Source of the DNA: Rhizobium halophilum
GTDB taxonomy: Bacteria > Pseudomonadota > Alphaproteobacteria > Rhizobiales > Rhizobiaceae
NCBI RefSeq assembly: GCF_021648825.1
Contig: NZ_JAKJHS010000012.1
Location: 33,917 to 97,916, forward strand
Length of the DNA stretch: 64,000 bases
Direction: 5' to 3'
The notes beneath the pieces were generated by a model, which saw nothing but the letters and a program-made list of their open reading frames with translations, was not told where the DNA came from and did no database searches. The position numbers and the translations under genes are program-made. The first letter of the stretch is position 1, and each line of letters begins with the position of its first letter. This document shows positions 27,459 to 36,354 of this stretch, piece after piece.

Positions 27459-27546
27459 GAGCAACCAGTTTCCATGAGAAGCGCTCCATCATTTTCTTCA
27501 ACTGCTGTTGCCACCAGCACAACGCCTCCTGTCCTTTTTGGCAGCG

Positions 27547-28245
27547 CTAGATAAGGTTCAATTCCTTGCCGAGGGCTGTGGCCTGCGGCAAGGTCGTCGC
27601 CCCCACTGCTGCCTTGGCGTTTTGCAGATGGAAGGCGACGTTGCCGGGACTGTCATTTTCAAGGACGGCGATGTCGCGCATGCGTTTACCCTCTGCACAC
27701 CAACGCAGGTAGACCCGTTCCACGGCTTTCAGATCGACCTTTGTTTGGGACGTCGGCTGTGCGTTCAGCATTTGCAGATAGCAGTGTACCTGGGCAACGG
27801 CAGCCGCCGCCGAGATGGGATTGAACATTCGGCTACCGGCAAACTGCGGATCGCATGATGCCACCGTCAACAAGGCGATGCGGGTAAAACCTGTCTTGAT
27901 CGGAATGGTGATCCCCGATCGAATCCCGAATTCCGCAGCCTCGCCGAAGAAAGAGCTCAGTTGCTTGGACCCGCTGCCCACGTCACTCGACCAGGCGAAT
28001 CCCTGCATCCTCTGCCAGGCGCGCTGGATCACCGGGTCGATCGTGGCATAGGACCTTTGGAAATACCGCTGCTGCCATTCTGTGCGATAATTCGAAATCA
28101 CTTCCTGATGGTCCGCGTACAGGAACAGATAGGCATAGTGGTCGAACCCTGCCTCGGATGCCAGCTTCGCAAGTGTCTCTCTCACGGTAACCGGATCGCG
28201 TGATAGCATCACATGCTCGACCAGTCTGTCGAACCACTCATCCAT
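27547..28245 (-). CDS. LuxR-family quorum-sensing-type regulator, LuxR solo
   Basis: A 232-residue regulator. The N-terminal autoinducer domain keeps the family's conserved set: WQQRYFQRSYATIDPVI contains the W, Y, D and P, with a further W in FAWSSD and the G in GIRSGITIPI. The C-terminal LuxR HTH is somewhat diverged (RWCAEGKRMRDIAVLENDSP, then HLQNAKAAVGATTLPQA). The ATG at 28243-28245 follows GGAGG and removes 43 unlikely residues from the longer frame. No luxI-type synthase is in the window. It is divergent from a polyamine-type transporter operon, a plausible target. Confidence 0.88.
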   Translation of the reverse strand: MDEWFDRLVEHVMLSRDPVTVRETLAKLASEAGFDHYAYLFLYADHQEVISNYRTEWQQRYFQRSYATIDPVIQRAWQRMQGFAWSSDVGSGSKQLSSFFGEAAEFGIRSGITIPIKTGFTRIALLTVASCDPQFAGSRMFNPISAAAAVAQVHCYLQMLNAQPTSQTKVDLKAVERVYLRWCAEGKRMRDIAVLENDSPGNVAFHLQNAKAAVGATTLPQATALGKELNLI

Positions 28246-28397
28246 GTGCTTTCCTCCACGGCCGCCAATAGAGAGCGCTCCCGGCTCCCGAGCCCTTTCT
28301 CGTACTGAAATATGATCCGGCGCCGAATGGGGAGCAAGCAAGAGCAGCAGCGATTGTCCACGATTCATGTCCACAAGCGATCAATCGGGCTCAATCA

Positions 28398-28410
28398 CTA
28401 TTGGTAATAG
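28398..28410. promoter_or_regulatory. Small dyad in the luxR/transporter divergent region
   Basis: CTATT-GGT-AATAG is a perfect five-base dyad about 50 bases upstream of the binding-protein start, in the region shared with the divergent LuxR solo. It is shorter than a classical lux box, so assignment as an operator is tentative. Confidence 0.3.
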
Positions 28411-28461
28411 CGCCCCCCACGCGTCCAGAGTCGCCCCATTGCAGCGATGGAGGAGGCGAGC

Positions 28462-29505
28462 ATGAAGACGTCCAAAGGACTGGCGACCATGATTGGCATG
28501 ATCATGGTGTGGGCGCCGGGCGCGATTGCGCAGGATCTGATCGTCAACAGTTATGGCGGCCCCTACGAAGCTATAATTCGCGAAAGGATCATCGAACCGT
28601 TCGAGCAACAATTTGGCGTCGATGTTGTCTATGACGCCGTGGGATCTGCATCGCAGGACTACGCAAAGATCAAAGCAACCGGTGGCCGACCGGGCTTCGA
28701 CGTCGTCGTCATGACGGCGTCCCAATCGCTTGACGGCTGCCGCGACGGATTGCTGGAGCCACTCACTCCCGCCGCTGTTCCCAATGTTGCCGCCCTCAAT
28801 CCCCGCGTTCGCGAGATTGCCGGCGAATGTGGCGCAGTCCACGAGCTCCAGTATCTTTCGCTGGTTTGGCGAAAAGACAAGCTCCCGCAGGGCCTCACGT
28901 CCTGGTCCGACCTGCTTGACGACAAGCTTGAGGGAAAAGTCATCCTGCCGACATTCCAGAACGTGATGGCGGCCTATCTGATCGCGGTCATGTCCGTCAC
29001 CCACGGAGGTGATCTTCTCGAGGCCGTTGATCCAGGCTTTCAGGCTGTCGCGGAACTCGCTCATCGCTCTGTCGGATTTGAGCAGGCTTCCTCGGTCATG
29101 GAGACCTACATCAAGGACGGTCGCGCCTGGGCGATGCCGTTCTGGAACGGCAGAGCGCAGCTTCTGATGGAGAGCGGCCTGCCGATTGACTACGTATCAC
29201 CGAAGGAAGGCACAGTACCCCTGGTGGCCACTTTGAACGTTCCAAGTGGCGCGGAAAACAAGGATGCAGCGCTGAAGTTCGTGAACTTCTGGCTGGAGAA
29301 GACGAGCCAGGAAGCCTGGGTGACCGGCTACAAGGTTGGCAGTGCTAGACCCGACATTGATGTCCCCGATGACGTCCGAAACCGTCAGATCACCACCGCG
29401 GCGGATCTCGATGCTCTGTTGCTGCCAGACCTGGCGGCGCTGTCCCAGCGCTTGCCCCAATGGGGCAGCCGCTGGGAGCGTGAAGTCGTGACCCAGGCGA
29501 GGTAG
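28462..29505 (+). CDS. ABC transporter substrate-binding protein (spermidine/putrescine-like)
   Basis: A 347-residue periplasmic protein of the bacterial extracellular solute-binding family 1/8 type. A signal peptide (GLATMIGMIMVWAPGAIAQD) is followed by LIVNSYGGPYEAIIRERIIE, typical of the PotD/Fe-like group. The ATG at 28462 follows GGAGGA, and a second in-frame ATG 15 bases upstream overlaps that site. It heads an operon with two permeases but no ATPase in this window (see the junction at about 30890). The ligand may be a polyamine or a small organic compound. Confidence 0.88.
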   Translation: MKTSKGLATMIGMIMVWAPGAIAQDLIVNSYGGPYEAIIRERIIEPFEQQFGVDVVYDAVGSASQDYAKIKATGGRPGFDVVVMTASQSLDGCRDGLLEPLTPAAVPNVAALNPRVREIAGECGAVHELQYLSLVWRKDKLPQGLTSWSDLLDDKLEGKVILPTFQNVMAAYLIAVMSVTHGGDLLEAVDPGFQAVAELAHRSVGFEQASSVMETYIKDGRAWAMPFWNGRAQLLMESGLPIDYVSPKEGTVPLVATLNVPSGAENKDAALKFVNFWLEKTSQEAWVTGYKVGSARPDIDVPDDVRNRQITTAADLDALLLPDLAALSQRLPQWGSRWEREVVTQAR

Positions 29506-29512
29506 CGGACGA

Positions 29513-30397
29513 ATGACATCATTAGAAACCACCTCCCTACGGCCTCAGCCGGGACGTCTGCCTGTGCGGCTCGGCCCTTTCCTGCCACTTGCGCCACCAT
29601 CGCTCATCCTGGTCTTTGTTTTCGCCATTCCGATGGGGTTGATGATCGGCCTGAGCTTTCGCGGTTCCAATGGCGAACTCGCGACACTCGACAACTACCA
29701 GCGATTTTTCAGCGACGACCTGATGCTGGCCGGTCTCTGGCGCACGGCCCTGATGTCGGGCCTCGTCGCCGTCTGCGTCACCGTCATCGCCTATCCAGTC
29801 GCCTATTATCTTGCGCGTTCGAGGTCGCCGTGGCGCACCGTCGTCTTTGCACTTGCCATCGCCCCTGAACTTGCAGGCGTGGTGCTGCGAACCTATGGCT
29901 GGCTCGTCATCCTGGAAGATCACGGTGCGATCAATTCGGTGCTGCTCTGGTCGGGACTGATCCTGGAGCCCCTGCCCCTATCCAAGAACCTGCTTGGCGT
30001 GGTGATCGGGCTGACGCATGTCGTCCTGCCGTTTGGCATCCTGTCACTGCTGACGAGCATACAGGGCATCGACCCTAATCTTGAGCGCGCCGCGCAAATC
30101 TTGGGTGCCTCAAGACTGTCGATCATCCGGCGAATCATCCTGCCTCTGTCTGTGCCCGGGATCATCAGTTCCCTGCTGATTGCCTTCACCATGTCTGCGA
30201 GTGCCTATGCCACCCCTGCCCTGCTGGGCGGAGCCGGCTTCAAGGTTCTTGCCACCATGGTCTATGAGCAGGTCCTCTTCTACATCGACTGGCCCATGGC
30301 TGCCGTCATGGCAGTGCTGCTTTTGGTCATGATGCTGGGCATGGCGCTTGCTGGCACCCGCGCCGAAGCACGCCTCCAGTGCAAACTTCACATCTGA
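29513..30397 (+). CDS. ABC transporter permease (PotB type)
   Basis: A 294-residue permease with about six helices. LGPFLPLAPPSLILVFVFAI begins the first helix. The coupling loop AQILGASRLSIIRRIILPLS, followed by VPGIISSLLIAFTMSASAYA, is the PotB-type EAA loop. It starts seven bases after the binding-protein stop, with no room for a hairpin. It would pair with the second permease, which is truncated. Confidence 0.92.
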   Translation: MTSLETTSLRPQPGRLPVRLGPFLPLAPPSLILVFVFAIPMGLMIGLSFRGSNGELATLDNYQRFFSDDLMLAGLWRTALMSGLVAVCVTVIAYPVAYYLARSRSPWRTVVFALAIAPELAGVVLRTYGWLVILEDHGAINSVLLWSGLILEPLPLSKNLLGVVIGLTHVVLPFGILSLLTSIQGIDPNLERAAQILGASRLSIIRRIILPLSVPGIISSLLIAFTMSASAYATPALLGGAGFKVLATMVYEQVLFYIDWPMAAVMAVLLLVMMLGMALAGTRAEARLQCKLHI

Positions 30398-30407
30398 GGG
30401 ACGATCC

Positions 30408-30905
30408 ATGGACCGGATTTTATCACTTTGCTTTCGGCTCTCGCTGTTCCTGATCCTGGCCTTTATTGCGCTGCCCATTCTCGTGGTATTTGCAGCCTCG
30501 GTCAGTCCCTCAGCGGCGATCAGCTTCGATCCTTCGCAATGGACCTTGGCGTGGTTTGCCGAGTTGGCCGACCGCCGCTGGCTTGATCCTTTCCTTCTCA
30601 GCATCAAGCTCGCCGCGGCTGTGACTGTCTTGAGCGGCCTGCTCGGCTTCCTGGCAGCCTATGCGGTCGCCTACCAGAAATGCCCCGGCCATGAGGCGAT
30701 CATGGCCATTCTGGTCTCGCCCTTGGCGGTTCCGCAGATCGTCAAGGGAGTGGCCATTGTCTTGCTTCTCTCGTCGACCGGCTTCTACTCGCTTCTCGGT
30801 ACGCCCGGCCTGGTGATGGCACATATCATCCTCACGCTGCCGTTCGTGGTGCGGATGATTGCGGGCGCCATGTACAACTTCGACACAAGCCTCCTGAAGC
30901 CGTAA
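30408..30905 (+). pseudogene. Truncated ABC transporter permease (PotC type, 3' end deleted)
   Basis: This frame encodes 165 residues, whereas PotC-type permeases have about 260-270. The N-terminal helices are normal (LFLILAFIALPILVVFAASV), and similarity continues through LPFVVRMIAGAMYNFDTSL, the point just before the EAA coupling loop. It then ends in KP and a stop. The missing part includes the loop that contacts the ATPase, so the product cannot work as a channel. The codons overlapping the stop belong in another frame to the MmgE/PrpD gene, which marks a deletion junction near 30885-30896. The ATG follows GAGGGA. Confidence 0.8.
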
Positions 30906-32188
30906 GGCAACAGGCCCTGCGCTGCATGGCAGATGCCGTCACCGCCACAGTGACAGGATATAGTTCCGAGGCGGCAAGCGCTTGCAGGGCAGCGGCCGCC
31001 ACCCTCTTTGCCGGCGGCGTGTCACCCCTCTGGCTTGCAGGATGTTCACTTGGTCCGGTTGGAGCTGCCTTTGCCAATTCCGCCGCCATGTCGGCACTGG
31101 ATTATGACGATGGTCACAGGAGGGCCCGCGGACATCCCGGCGCGGCCGTCATACCCGCTGCCCTTGCCGCGTTCGCCGATGGCGGCGAAGCAGACGACCT
31201 TATTGCTGGCATTGTGGCAGGATATGAAATCTCCATCCGGATCGCAGCGGCACAAAATCCCGCAAGCATCAAGACGCGCCAGAGCGGGCGCTGGACGGCC
31301 TTTGGAGCGATAGCAGCCGCGGCATTGATCGGCCGTGCGCGCGCGAACGTGACCGCATCGGCCATGGCGATCGCCGGCTGCTGGTCGCCCAACCAGGAGG
31401 CCAATGGAAGCTCCGGCTATGCCCGACGGACAGGCAACCATGCGAAGGAAGGTATTCCCTGGAGCGTCGTCACGGGTTTGACGTCTCTTGAGCTGGCCCA
31501 CCGGGGGTTTACCGGGCCAGGTGACCTCCTGGATCATGCCGCTTACTATGATCCTGCGACAGTTCTGGAAGGACTCGGAGAGCGCTGGGACATTTTGGGG
31601 GTTTACTTCAAGCCCTACTCCTGCTGCCGCTATATCCATCCTGCTATTGACGCTGCGTTGCGCCTCCTGGAGGACCACCGGATACGTCTGGGTGACATAG
31701 AGAACATTCAAGTGCGAACCTTCGAGTGGGCAAACCGTCTGCAGAACAGCCACGAGCCGACCAATCTGGTGGAGATTCAGTACAGCCTGCCATTTTGTGT
31801 TGCTGCAGCCCTGTGCAAGGGCGCTCAATCGCTGTCCCCGATCGACGAGCGCCTCCTTCATGATCCTGACGTTCGTCGTCTGGCGGCAAGAGTCGACGTG
31901 GTGTCGGCTCCTAACCTGGACCGGAGATTTCCCGCAGAGACGCTGGCTCAAGTTATCATCCAGACGCCGGGCGGCTCAGCCTCTTCCGATATCGTCTCAC
32001 CGCGCGGCGACGCCGGCGATCCCCTCACCTGGAATGGCCTCTTCGAAAAATTCAGGATCTCGACAGCGCGGCTACTGGAAGAGGAGTGCCAGCTGGATTT
32101 CCTCGTGGGTTTTGAGCGTCTGAGGGCGGGAGATCCCCAGCCACTGATCGCTTGCCTGAAGAAACCGATGCGAGCCGGCGGTTCATGA
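30890..32188 (+). pseudogene. MmgE/PrpD family protein, 5'-truncated
   Basis: The frame gives a protein of the MmgE/PrpD family (2-methylcitrate dehydratase, cis-aconitate decarboxylase and relatives). Recognisable blocks are SALDYDDGHRRARGHPGAAV, then PALAAFADGG, and KPYSCCRYIHPAIDAALRLL. The first ATG (30926) begins inside the homologous region. In-frame codons from 30890 (PPEAVRQQALRCMADAV) also fit the family, so the true start and roughly 20-30 residues are lost. There is no ribosome site at 30926. Any remaining product would lack its first helix and is probably inactive. Confidence 0.75.
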
Positions 32189-32228
32189 GTTCGCGCCTCG
32201 CCAGCTGCTCAAACATGCGGTCCACGTT

Positions 32229-33608
32229 TTATCTGCAGGCGGGCCCTGACCTTTCGAGGATCGCACCATTGGCCACCACCAACTTCCCCTTAATGATCAC
32301 CTCACGGACGCGCGCACAATTGGTACGATCAGCGATCACAAGATCGGCTCGCCTGCCCTTCTCGATTAAACCGCGGTCAGCGGCCAGCTGCGGGAAAATG
32401 CGCGCGACATTTCCGGTTGCCAGGGCGATTGCGGCCGCAGGCGTCATCTGCTGCTTGCGAATAATGCGGTGGATCGCCTCCAGTATCGCGTCCCAGTGGC
32501 CGCCTGCAAAATCGGTGGAGAGTGTGTCGACCAGGCCTGACGACACCAGCGCATCAAGGTTGGACGCATGATTGCGCCAGCGTGTTACGATACAGTCAAG
32601 GGTCGATACATCGATTGCAACGCCGCGTTCTTTAAGCTGCGTCGCATAGGCGACAGCCTCCTCCGGCAGGAACATCGGATGGTTGGAATGGCCAGCAACC
32701 AATCTCGCGCCCGGATGCTTGCCGGAGATCTCAAGAAGCGTGCCCACGGAGGGAGTGGAATTGTGAAAGATGGCCGGGTAACCGGTTTGCTCCGAGTGCC
32801 GGGCAAGTTCTTCGAAGCCGGCAAGAGCAAGGTCGACGGAGGGCATCACGGAGGCGACGATGAGATCGCGAGCTGAGGTCGGGGTCAGCACATTCGCAAG
32901 CCGACACGACACGAGCACGGCCTGGAGCTCATCGTCATCCACTCCGTCTTGCGGCCGCAGATAGCGGCCGACAATCGCGTCGCGCAGCCGTCTTGCAACA
33001 TGCGGATGGATGTCGCAACCCGTGAAGCGCTTCACCGCTTCCGGGATGAACCTGTATTCCTGCGCGCCGCCCCCCAATGTCTGTCCACCACCAACCTCTC
33101 CCAGTGCTTTCGCACCCATTGCCAATGCCAGCTCTATGGTCATGCAAAGATGGCGTTCGCGCAGCCCCGCACCGTCGACAGACTGAGCGGCGCGAAAGTT
33201 GGCCGGGCTGTGGGCGGTGGACAGATGGACGTCAAGCGGATGGGGATCGCAATCCTCAAGCTCTTGGGGCAGCGCAAACCCACAGACGTTGAGGAGCGTC
33301 GTTGTCCCTGAAAGCAGATGGCGGTTCCTTTGCCAGCTGACTGCCGCTGGAATGGGCGGGGCGGACCCACTCGGCATCGATGGCCCGATGACACAGTTGT
33401 GCGCATGCGCGTTGATGATACCTGGGAATACCAGGCACCCTGTGGCGTCGATCGTCTGCCTGGCTGACACGGGTTGCTCCAGCTTGCCCGGCAAGACCAT
33501 CTCAACATACCCGTGCAACAGACCGACGGAGGCAGTGTCCAGGCAGGTACTGCCATCGCCTGTAATTACCGCCCCGCCATGGATGAGGCAGTCCAGAACA
33601 GCTGTCAT
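32229..33608 (-). CDS. Amidohydrolase family protein (metal-dependent)
   Basis: A 459-residue hydrolase of the PF01979 superfamily. The first metal motif is FPGIINAHAHNCV (HxH), later ligands may be in LVAGHSNHPMFLPEE, and the catalytic Asp is in STDFAGGHWDAI. The C-terminal segment EKGRRADLVIADRTN is the usual beta-strand return. The ATG at 33606-33608 overlaps the stop of the response-regulator gene (ATGA), so the two are coupled; an 81-residue extension in the same frame is not credible. It could act on a cyclic amide, enamide or guanidine compound. The substrate is not known. Confidence 0.82.
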   Translation of the reverse strand: MTAVLDCLIHGGAVITGDGSTCLDTASVGLLHGYVEMVLPGKLEQPVSARQTIDATGCLVFPGIINAHAHNCVIGPSMPSGSAPPIPAAVSWQRNRHLLSGTTTLLNVCGFALPQELEDCDPHPLDVHLSTAHSPANFRAAQSVDGAGLRERHLCMTIELALAMGAKALGEVGGGQTLGGGAQEYRFIPEAVKRFTGCDIHPHVARRLRDAIVGRYLRPQDGVDDDELQAVLVSCRLANVLTPTSARDLIVASVMPSVDLALAGFEELARHSEQTGYPAIFHNSTPSVGTLLEISGKHPGARLVAGHSNHPMFLPEEAVAYATQLKERGVAIDVSTLDCIVTRWRNHASNLDALVSSGLVDTLSTDFAGGHWDAILEAIHRIIRKQQMTPAAAIALATGNVARIFPQLAADRGLIEKGRRADLVIADRTNCARVREVIIKGKLVVANGAILERSGPACR

Positions 33609-34372
33609 GGCTGACCTGCTTCCCATCCCGGCGCCGGACCAGCGGCATTGGCGCCGCCACAGACGGAGCCGAACACATAGCCAATCGAACGGACCGTCCA
33701 GATAACACCCTGCCCCTCCCGGTTCAGGGCTTTGCGCAACCGGCCGATATGGACGTTCAGCGTGGCGCTCTCCACGAACCGTCGCCCCGGCCAGGCGGCA
33801 GCAAGGAGCTCGATGCGACTGCAGACCCTGTTGGGCCTCGTCATCAGGCAAGCCAGCAGGGCGAATTCAGTTGGAGCCAGATGAACCGCTACACCACTTC
33901 GCGTGACCGTTCGCTCATCGAGATCAAGGATCACACCTGAATGCATCAACACGCCGCTCTGACGCAGGAGAACCTTCTGGAGCGAGCGCCGTCGATCGAG
34001 ATAATCGAGCAGCCTTGCGGGCGCGAAGGGGCGCACGAACACCTCGTCGACACCCGCGGAGATAAGCTCGATGTGGCTTGCGTTTGCGTGAGCCGCAACA
34101 ATGGCGACCGTTGCAACATTTCGCGATGCCACATTCTGCGTGATGGACCGGCACGCCTGCACCGCCGAAAAGCGGCGTTGCTGGTCGTCAAGGAGGACCG
34201 CCCTGATGTCTGATCCGGTTGCGGAGCTGCTGACGTCACCATCTGTCGTCGCCAGCGTAACGCGATAACCATCGGTCGTCAGAATATGGGCAAACAAAAG
34301 GAAGAAATCCGTATCTGCCGAGCCGATCACAATCCGTCCCTTAATCAACGTCCTTCCGCGGCGCACCGCCAC
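33605..34372 (-). CDS. OmpR-type DNA-binding response regulator with a degenerate receiver
   Basis: A 255-residue protein. The C-terminal winged helix is typical of OmpR/PhoB (LAPTEFALLACLMTRPNRV, then FVESATLNVHIGRLRKAL and VRSIGYVF). The N-terminal receiver is degenerate. The acidic pair usually reading VDDD is GSAD, and the conserved Lys before Pro is Arg (VFVRPFAP), although an Asp is kept at the phosphorylation position (VLLDDQ). It probably acts without phosphorylation. No histidine kinase is nearby. Its stop overlaps the amidohydrolase start, suggesting it controls its own operon. Confidence 0.82.
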   Translation of the reverse strand: MAVRRGRTLIKGRIVIGSADTDFFLLFAHILTTDGYRVTLATTDGDVSSSATGSDIRAVLLDDQQRRFSAVQACRSITQNVASRNVATVAIVAAHANASHIELISAGVDEVFVRPFAPARLLDYLDRRRSLQKVLLRQSGVLMHSGVILDLDERTVTRSGVAVHLAPTEFALLACLMTRPNRVCSRIELLAAAWPGRRFVESATLNVHIGRLRKALNREGQGVIWTVRSIGYVFGSVCGGANAAGPAPGWEAGQP

Positions 34373-34661
34373 AGCTCCTGCTCATTCCGCGGTACTCCTA
34401 CGTTTGAGAACTGCTGCCGTGCGCCATCGCGCACATCCCTCGCAAGGAGCCGCTCTATCGCTGGCGTATTTTGGTCGCGTGACCAGCAATCACGATGCCC
34501 TCAGCATTGTCGGGAAAGAACCAGAGTTTCTACTCTCGAAAGTGATAGTTGCCGGAATGAGAGCAGTGGTCTTACTGCCTGAGACAACAAGGACCCTCAC
34601 GAAAAGACACTGGCGTCTCCGCAGCTTGAAGGAACTTAAGGCGGGATAGACGTGGGGGCAT

Positions 34662-34970
34662 GGGGTCAATCACTTTGATGGGAGTCTGGCAATCCAGGCC
34701 TTCGGCAAGTTGCTTCGCAACCATGCACTCGCCACCTCAGCCATCGGCCGCGAGGAGTTCGCGGTCTTTTTGCCAAGCACCCCTGCCGACGTCGCCCTGT
34801 CTTTTGCGCAGACGCTGCAAAAGGCAACGACAACCTTTGAGGATCTACCAGTGACACCAACTGCGAGTTTCGGTGTTGCGTCACTCGCCTCGGCACCTGA
34901 ACTGCAGGATGCATTCAGGCGTGCGGACATGGGCTTTATGAGGGGAAGAACGCGGGTCGACATAGGGTGA
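34662..34970 (+). pseudogene. GGDEF-domain remnant
   Basis: The frame encodes the second half of a GGDEF domain: VNHFDGSLAIQAFGKLLRNH resembles the DxDxFKxxND segment, the motif reads IGREEFAVFLPS, and TASFGVASLA and AFRRADMGFMRGRTRVDI end the domain. The N-terminal half is absent and the GG pair is replaced by GR, so this is not a working cyclase. It marks the left part of a decayed island. Confidence 0.65.
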
Positions 34971-35162
34971 AGCTGGCGACATCGCCGCTATCAGAGCCCT
35001 AATGATAACGGGGAAGACACAGCGCGAGATAGCGGCAACATATGGTGCCTCTCGTTCTCTAGTTGGAATGATCATCAACCATAAGCGATAGGGACAGGTC
35101 ACGTAGCAGAACACGCCGCTCCCACCACGCCGCAGCACCGCGAAGAACGCTTCGCGATCCAT
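34881..35162 (-). pseudogene. Possible phage lysozyme-type N-terminal remnant
   Basis: From ATG 35162 with an AGGAGA ribosome site the frame begins MDREAFFAVLRRGGSGVF. This resembles the start of rhizobial phage lysozyme/hydrolase proteins (MDRxxFFxxVRxxxFGG). After about 18 residues the similarity ends and the rest is not recognisable. The open frame continues to 34881. Identification is weak. Confidence 0.3.
35002..35091 (+). pseudogene. Helix-turn-helix peptide remnant, phage-like
   Basis: ATG 35002 encodes 29 residues containing GKTQREIAATYGASRSLVG, followed by MIINHKR and a stop. This is a clean HTH core of the kind found in small phage proteins (GKsQREIAxxxGvSxsxVsxI). No ribosome site is evident. 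It is probably a fragment, or possibly a very short gene, opposite the lysozyme-like remnant. Confidence 0.4.
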
Positions 35163-35630
35163 GATCTTCTCCTGATTGTCGAGAGGGTTGAAGGACGATA
35201 ACCAGATCGAAGGGTTTTGCCGGCAGATTAGTCTTGTTCCCGGTCCCACCGATCTGGGAGCACTTTTCGGAGAAGCCCGTCAGCCGCCGCTGGCGGGCTT
35301 TCTTCGTTTGGTCGAAAGAGGCGCCCGACCTTCGGCAGATGCTCGAAGCTGGCAGACAGGTATGTTCTCTTCAGCGCCCCGCCTTGGCGCTATGGAGCAC
35401 GCGTCCGCCCCCCTCACCCTTGCCCCGGCGGGCGCGTGCCCTTCCTGCTCAAGAGCCAATCGCTGCCAGCGCTTTAGAGAGCGCTCCCGATGACGTCGAA
35501 GACCGTAGTGCTGATCACCTCAACGTTCATGCCCTCCTGGTCGGATGGCTTGTGCTGATCAGAGGAAGCCCGACCTCTCCTGATTCAGGTGGTCAGCCCC
35601 AAGCAAGGGTTGGGAAACACGTTGCGCCCT
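35163..35630. other. Region without a recognisable gene
   Basis: Plus-strand frames are open here, but they have no known family and no good ribosome site. This is part of the decayed island. Confidence 0.4.
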
Positions 35631-35876
35631 ATGCCTGACCTGATCCCAGATGAGATCGAGACATTGCGCATGCTCGCTGGTCACCTGCCGAGACGACTTG
35701 GCTTGAAACATTTCATCTGCGCTCTTGAACTTGCAGACTTCGGGCTCTGCACTTCGGAGGAACCTTATCGGATGACCGGTCCAGGCCTCGAGGCTCTGGA
35801 AGCTGTCACTGGCACTATCGACCTTCGTTCACGCCAGATCGCTCATCCGCGGCGCTGGTATGCGAGGAGGCCATGA
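35631..35876 (+). CDS. Small hypothetical protein (81 aa)
   Basis: The frame from ATG 35631 encodes 81 residues, with DLIPDEIETLRMLAGHLPRR and MTGPGLEALEAVTGTIDLRS. It looks like a soluble mixed helical protein. The ribosome site is poor. It ends 110 bases before the tRNA gene. I do not recognise a family. Confidence 0.45.
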   Translation: MPDLIPDEIETLRMLAGHLPRRLGLKHFICALELADFGLCTSEEPYRMTGPGLEALEAVTGTIDLRSRQIAHPRRWYARRP

Positions 35877-35986
35877 ACTTCTCCTGATTCGTAAATTTGC
35901 AGGCGCATGAGTCACCTGCCCTTAAGAACCGGCTGATATAACGGCTCGTGTCGAGAGGACCGTGTGCAATCCATCCTGCACGCCAT

Positions 35987-36061
35987 GCCCTTGTAGCTCA
36001 GCGGTAGAGCACCTGCTTCGTAGGCAGGAGAGCCAGGTTCAATTCCTGTGCGAGGGCACCA
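35987..36061 (+). tRNA. tRNA-Thr (anticodon CGT) with an irregular T arm
   Basis: A 75-base cloverleaf. The acceptor stem GCCCTTG/CGAGGGC, D arm GCTC/GAGC and anticodon stem CCTGC/GCAGG with loop TTCGTAG all pair, giving anticodon CGT for ACG codons. The discriminator A and encoded CCA are present. The T arm is odd: CAGG-TTCAATT-CCTG gives only four clean pairs and leaves the stem out of register by one base, with a bulged T. It may be a functional divergent copy or a decaying one. Confidence 0.85.
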
Positions 36062-36180
36062 TTCTCATCACTCCAAGTCCGAATTTTCCGTTGGTCAGCC
36101 TCACACAGTCCTTGCGGACGAATGCTGTGCAGCTAATTTACCGTGCGCTGTTGGTGCGGACAGATCATGAGGATCATGCA

Positions 36181-36354
36181 ATGCAGTATGATTGGACAGG
36201 CGTCAGAACCCGCCGAATTGCTCTGGTAAAGATTGCCCTCTATGTCCTCGGGGCGATCCTCGCAATCACCATGCCCGTATTTATCATTCCGGACGCCGAT
36301 CTTTCCTCAGTCACAAAGCTAGTAGCTGCGGATGGGGTGCAGGATCTGCATTAA
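36181..36354 (+). CDS. Small single-pass membrane protein (57 aa)
   Basis: ATG 36181 follows ATGAGGATC and encodes 57 residues with one clear membrane helix (IALVKIALYVLGAILAITMP then VFIIPDA) after a short basic N-terminus. A longer frame runs back through the tRNA and is not credible. It could be a small envelope or toxin-like peptide. No family is recognised. Confidence 0.5.
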   Translation: MQYDWTGVRTRRIALVKIALYVLGAILAITMPVFIIPDADLSSVTKLVAADGVQDLH

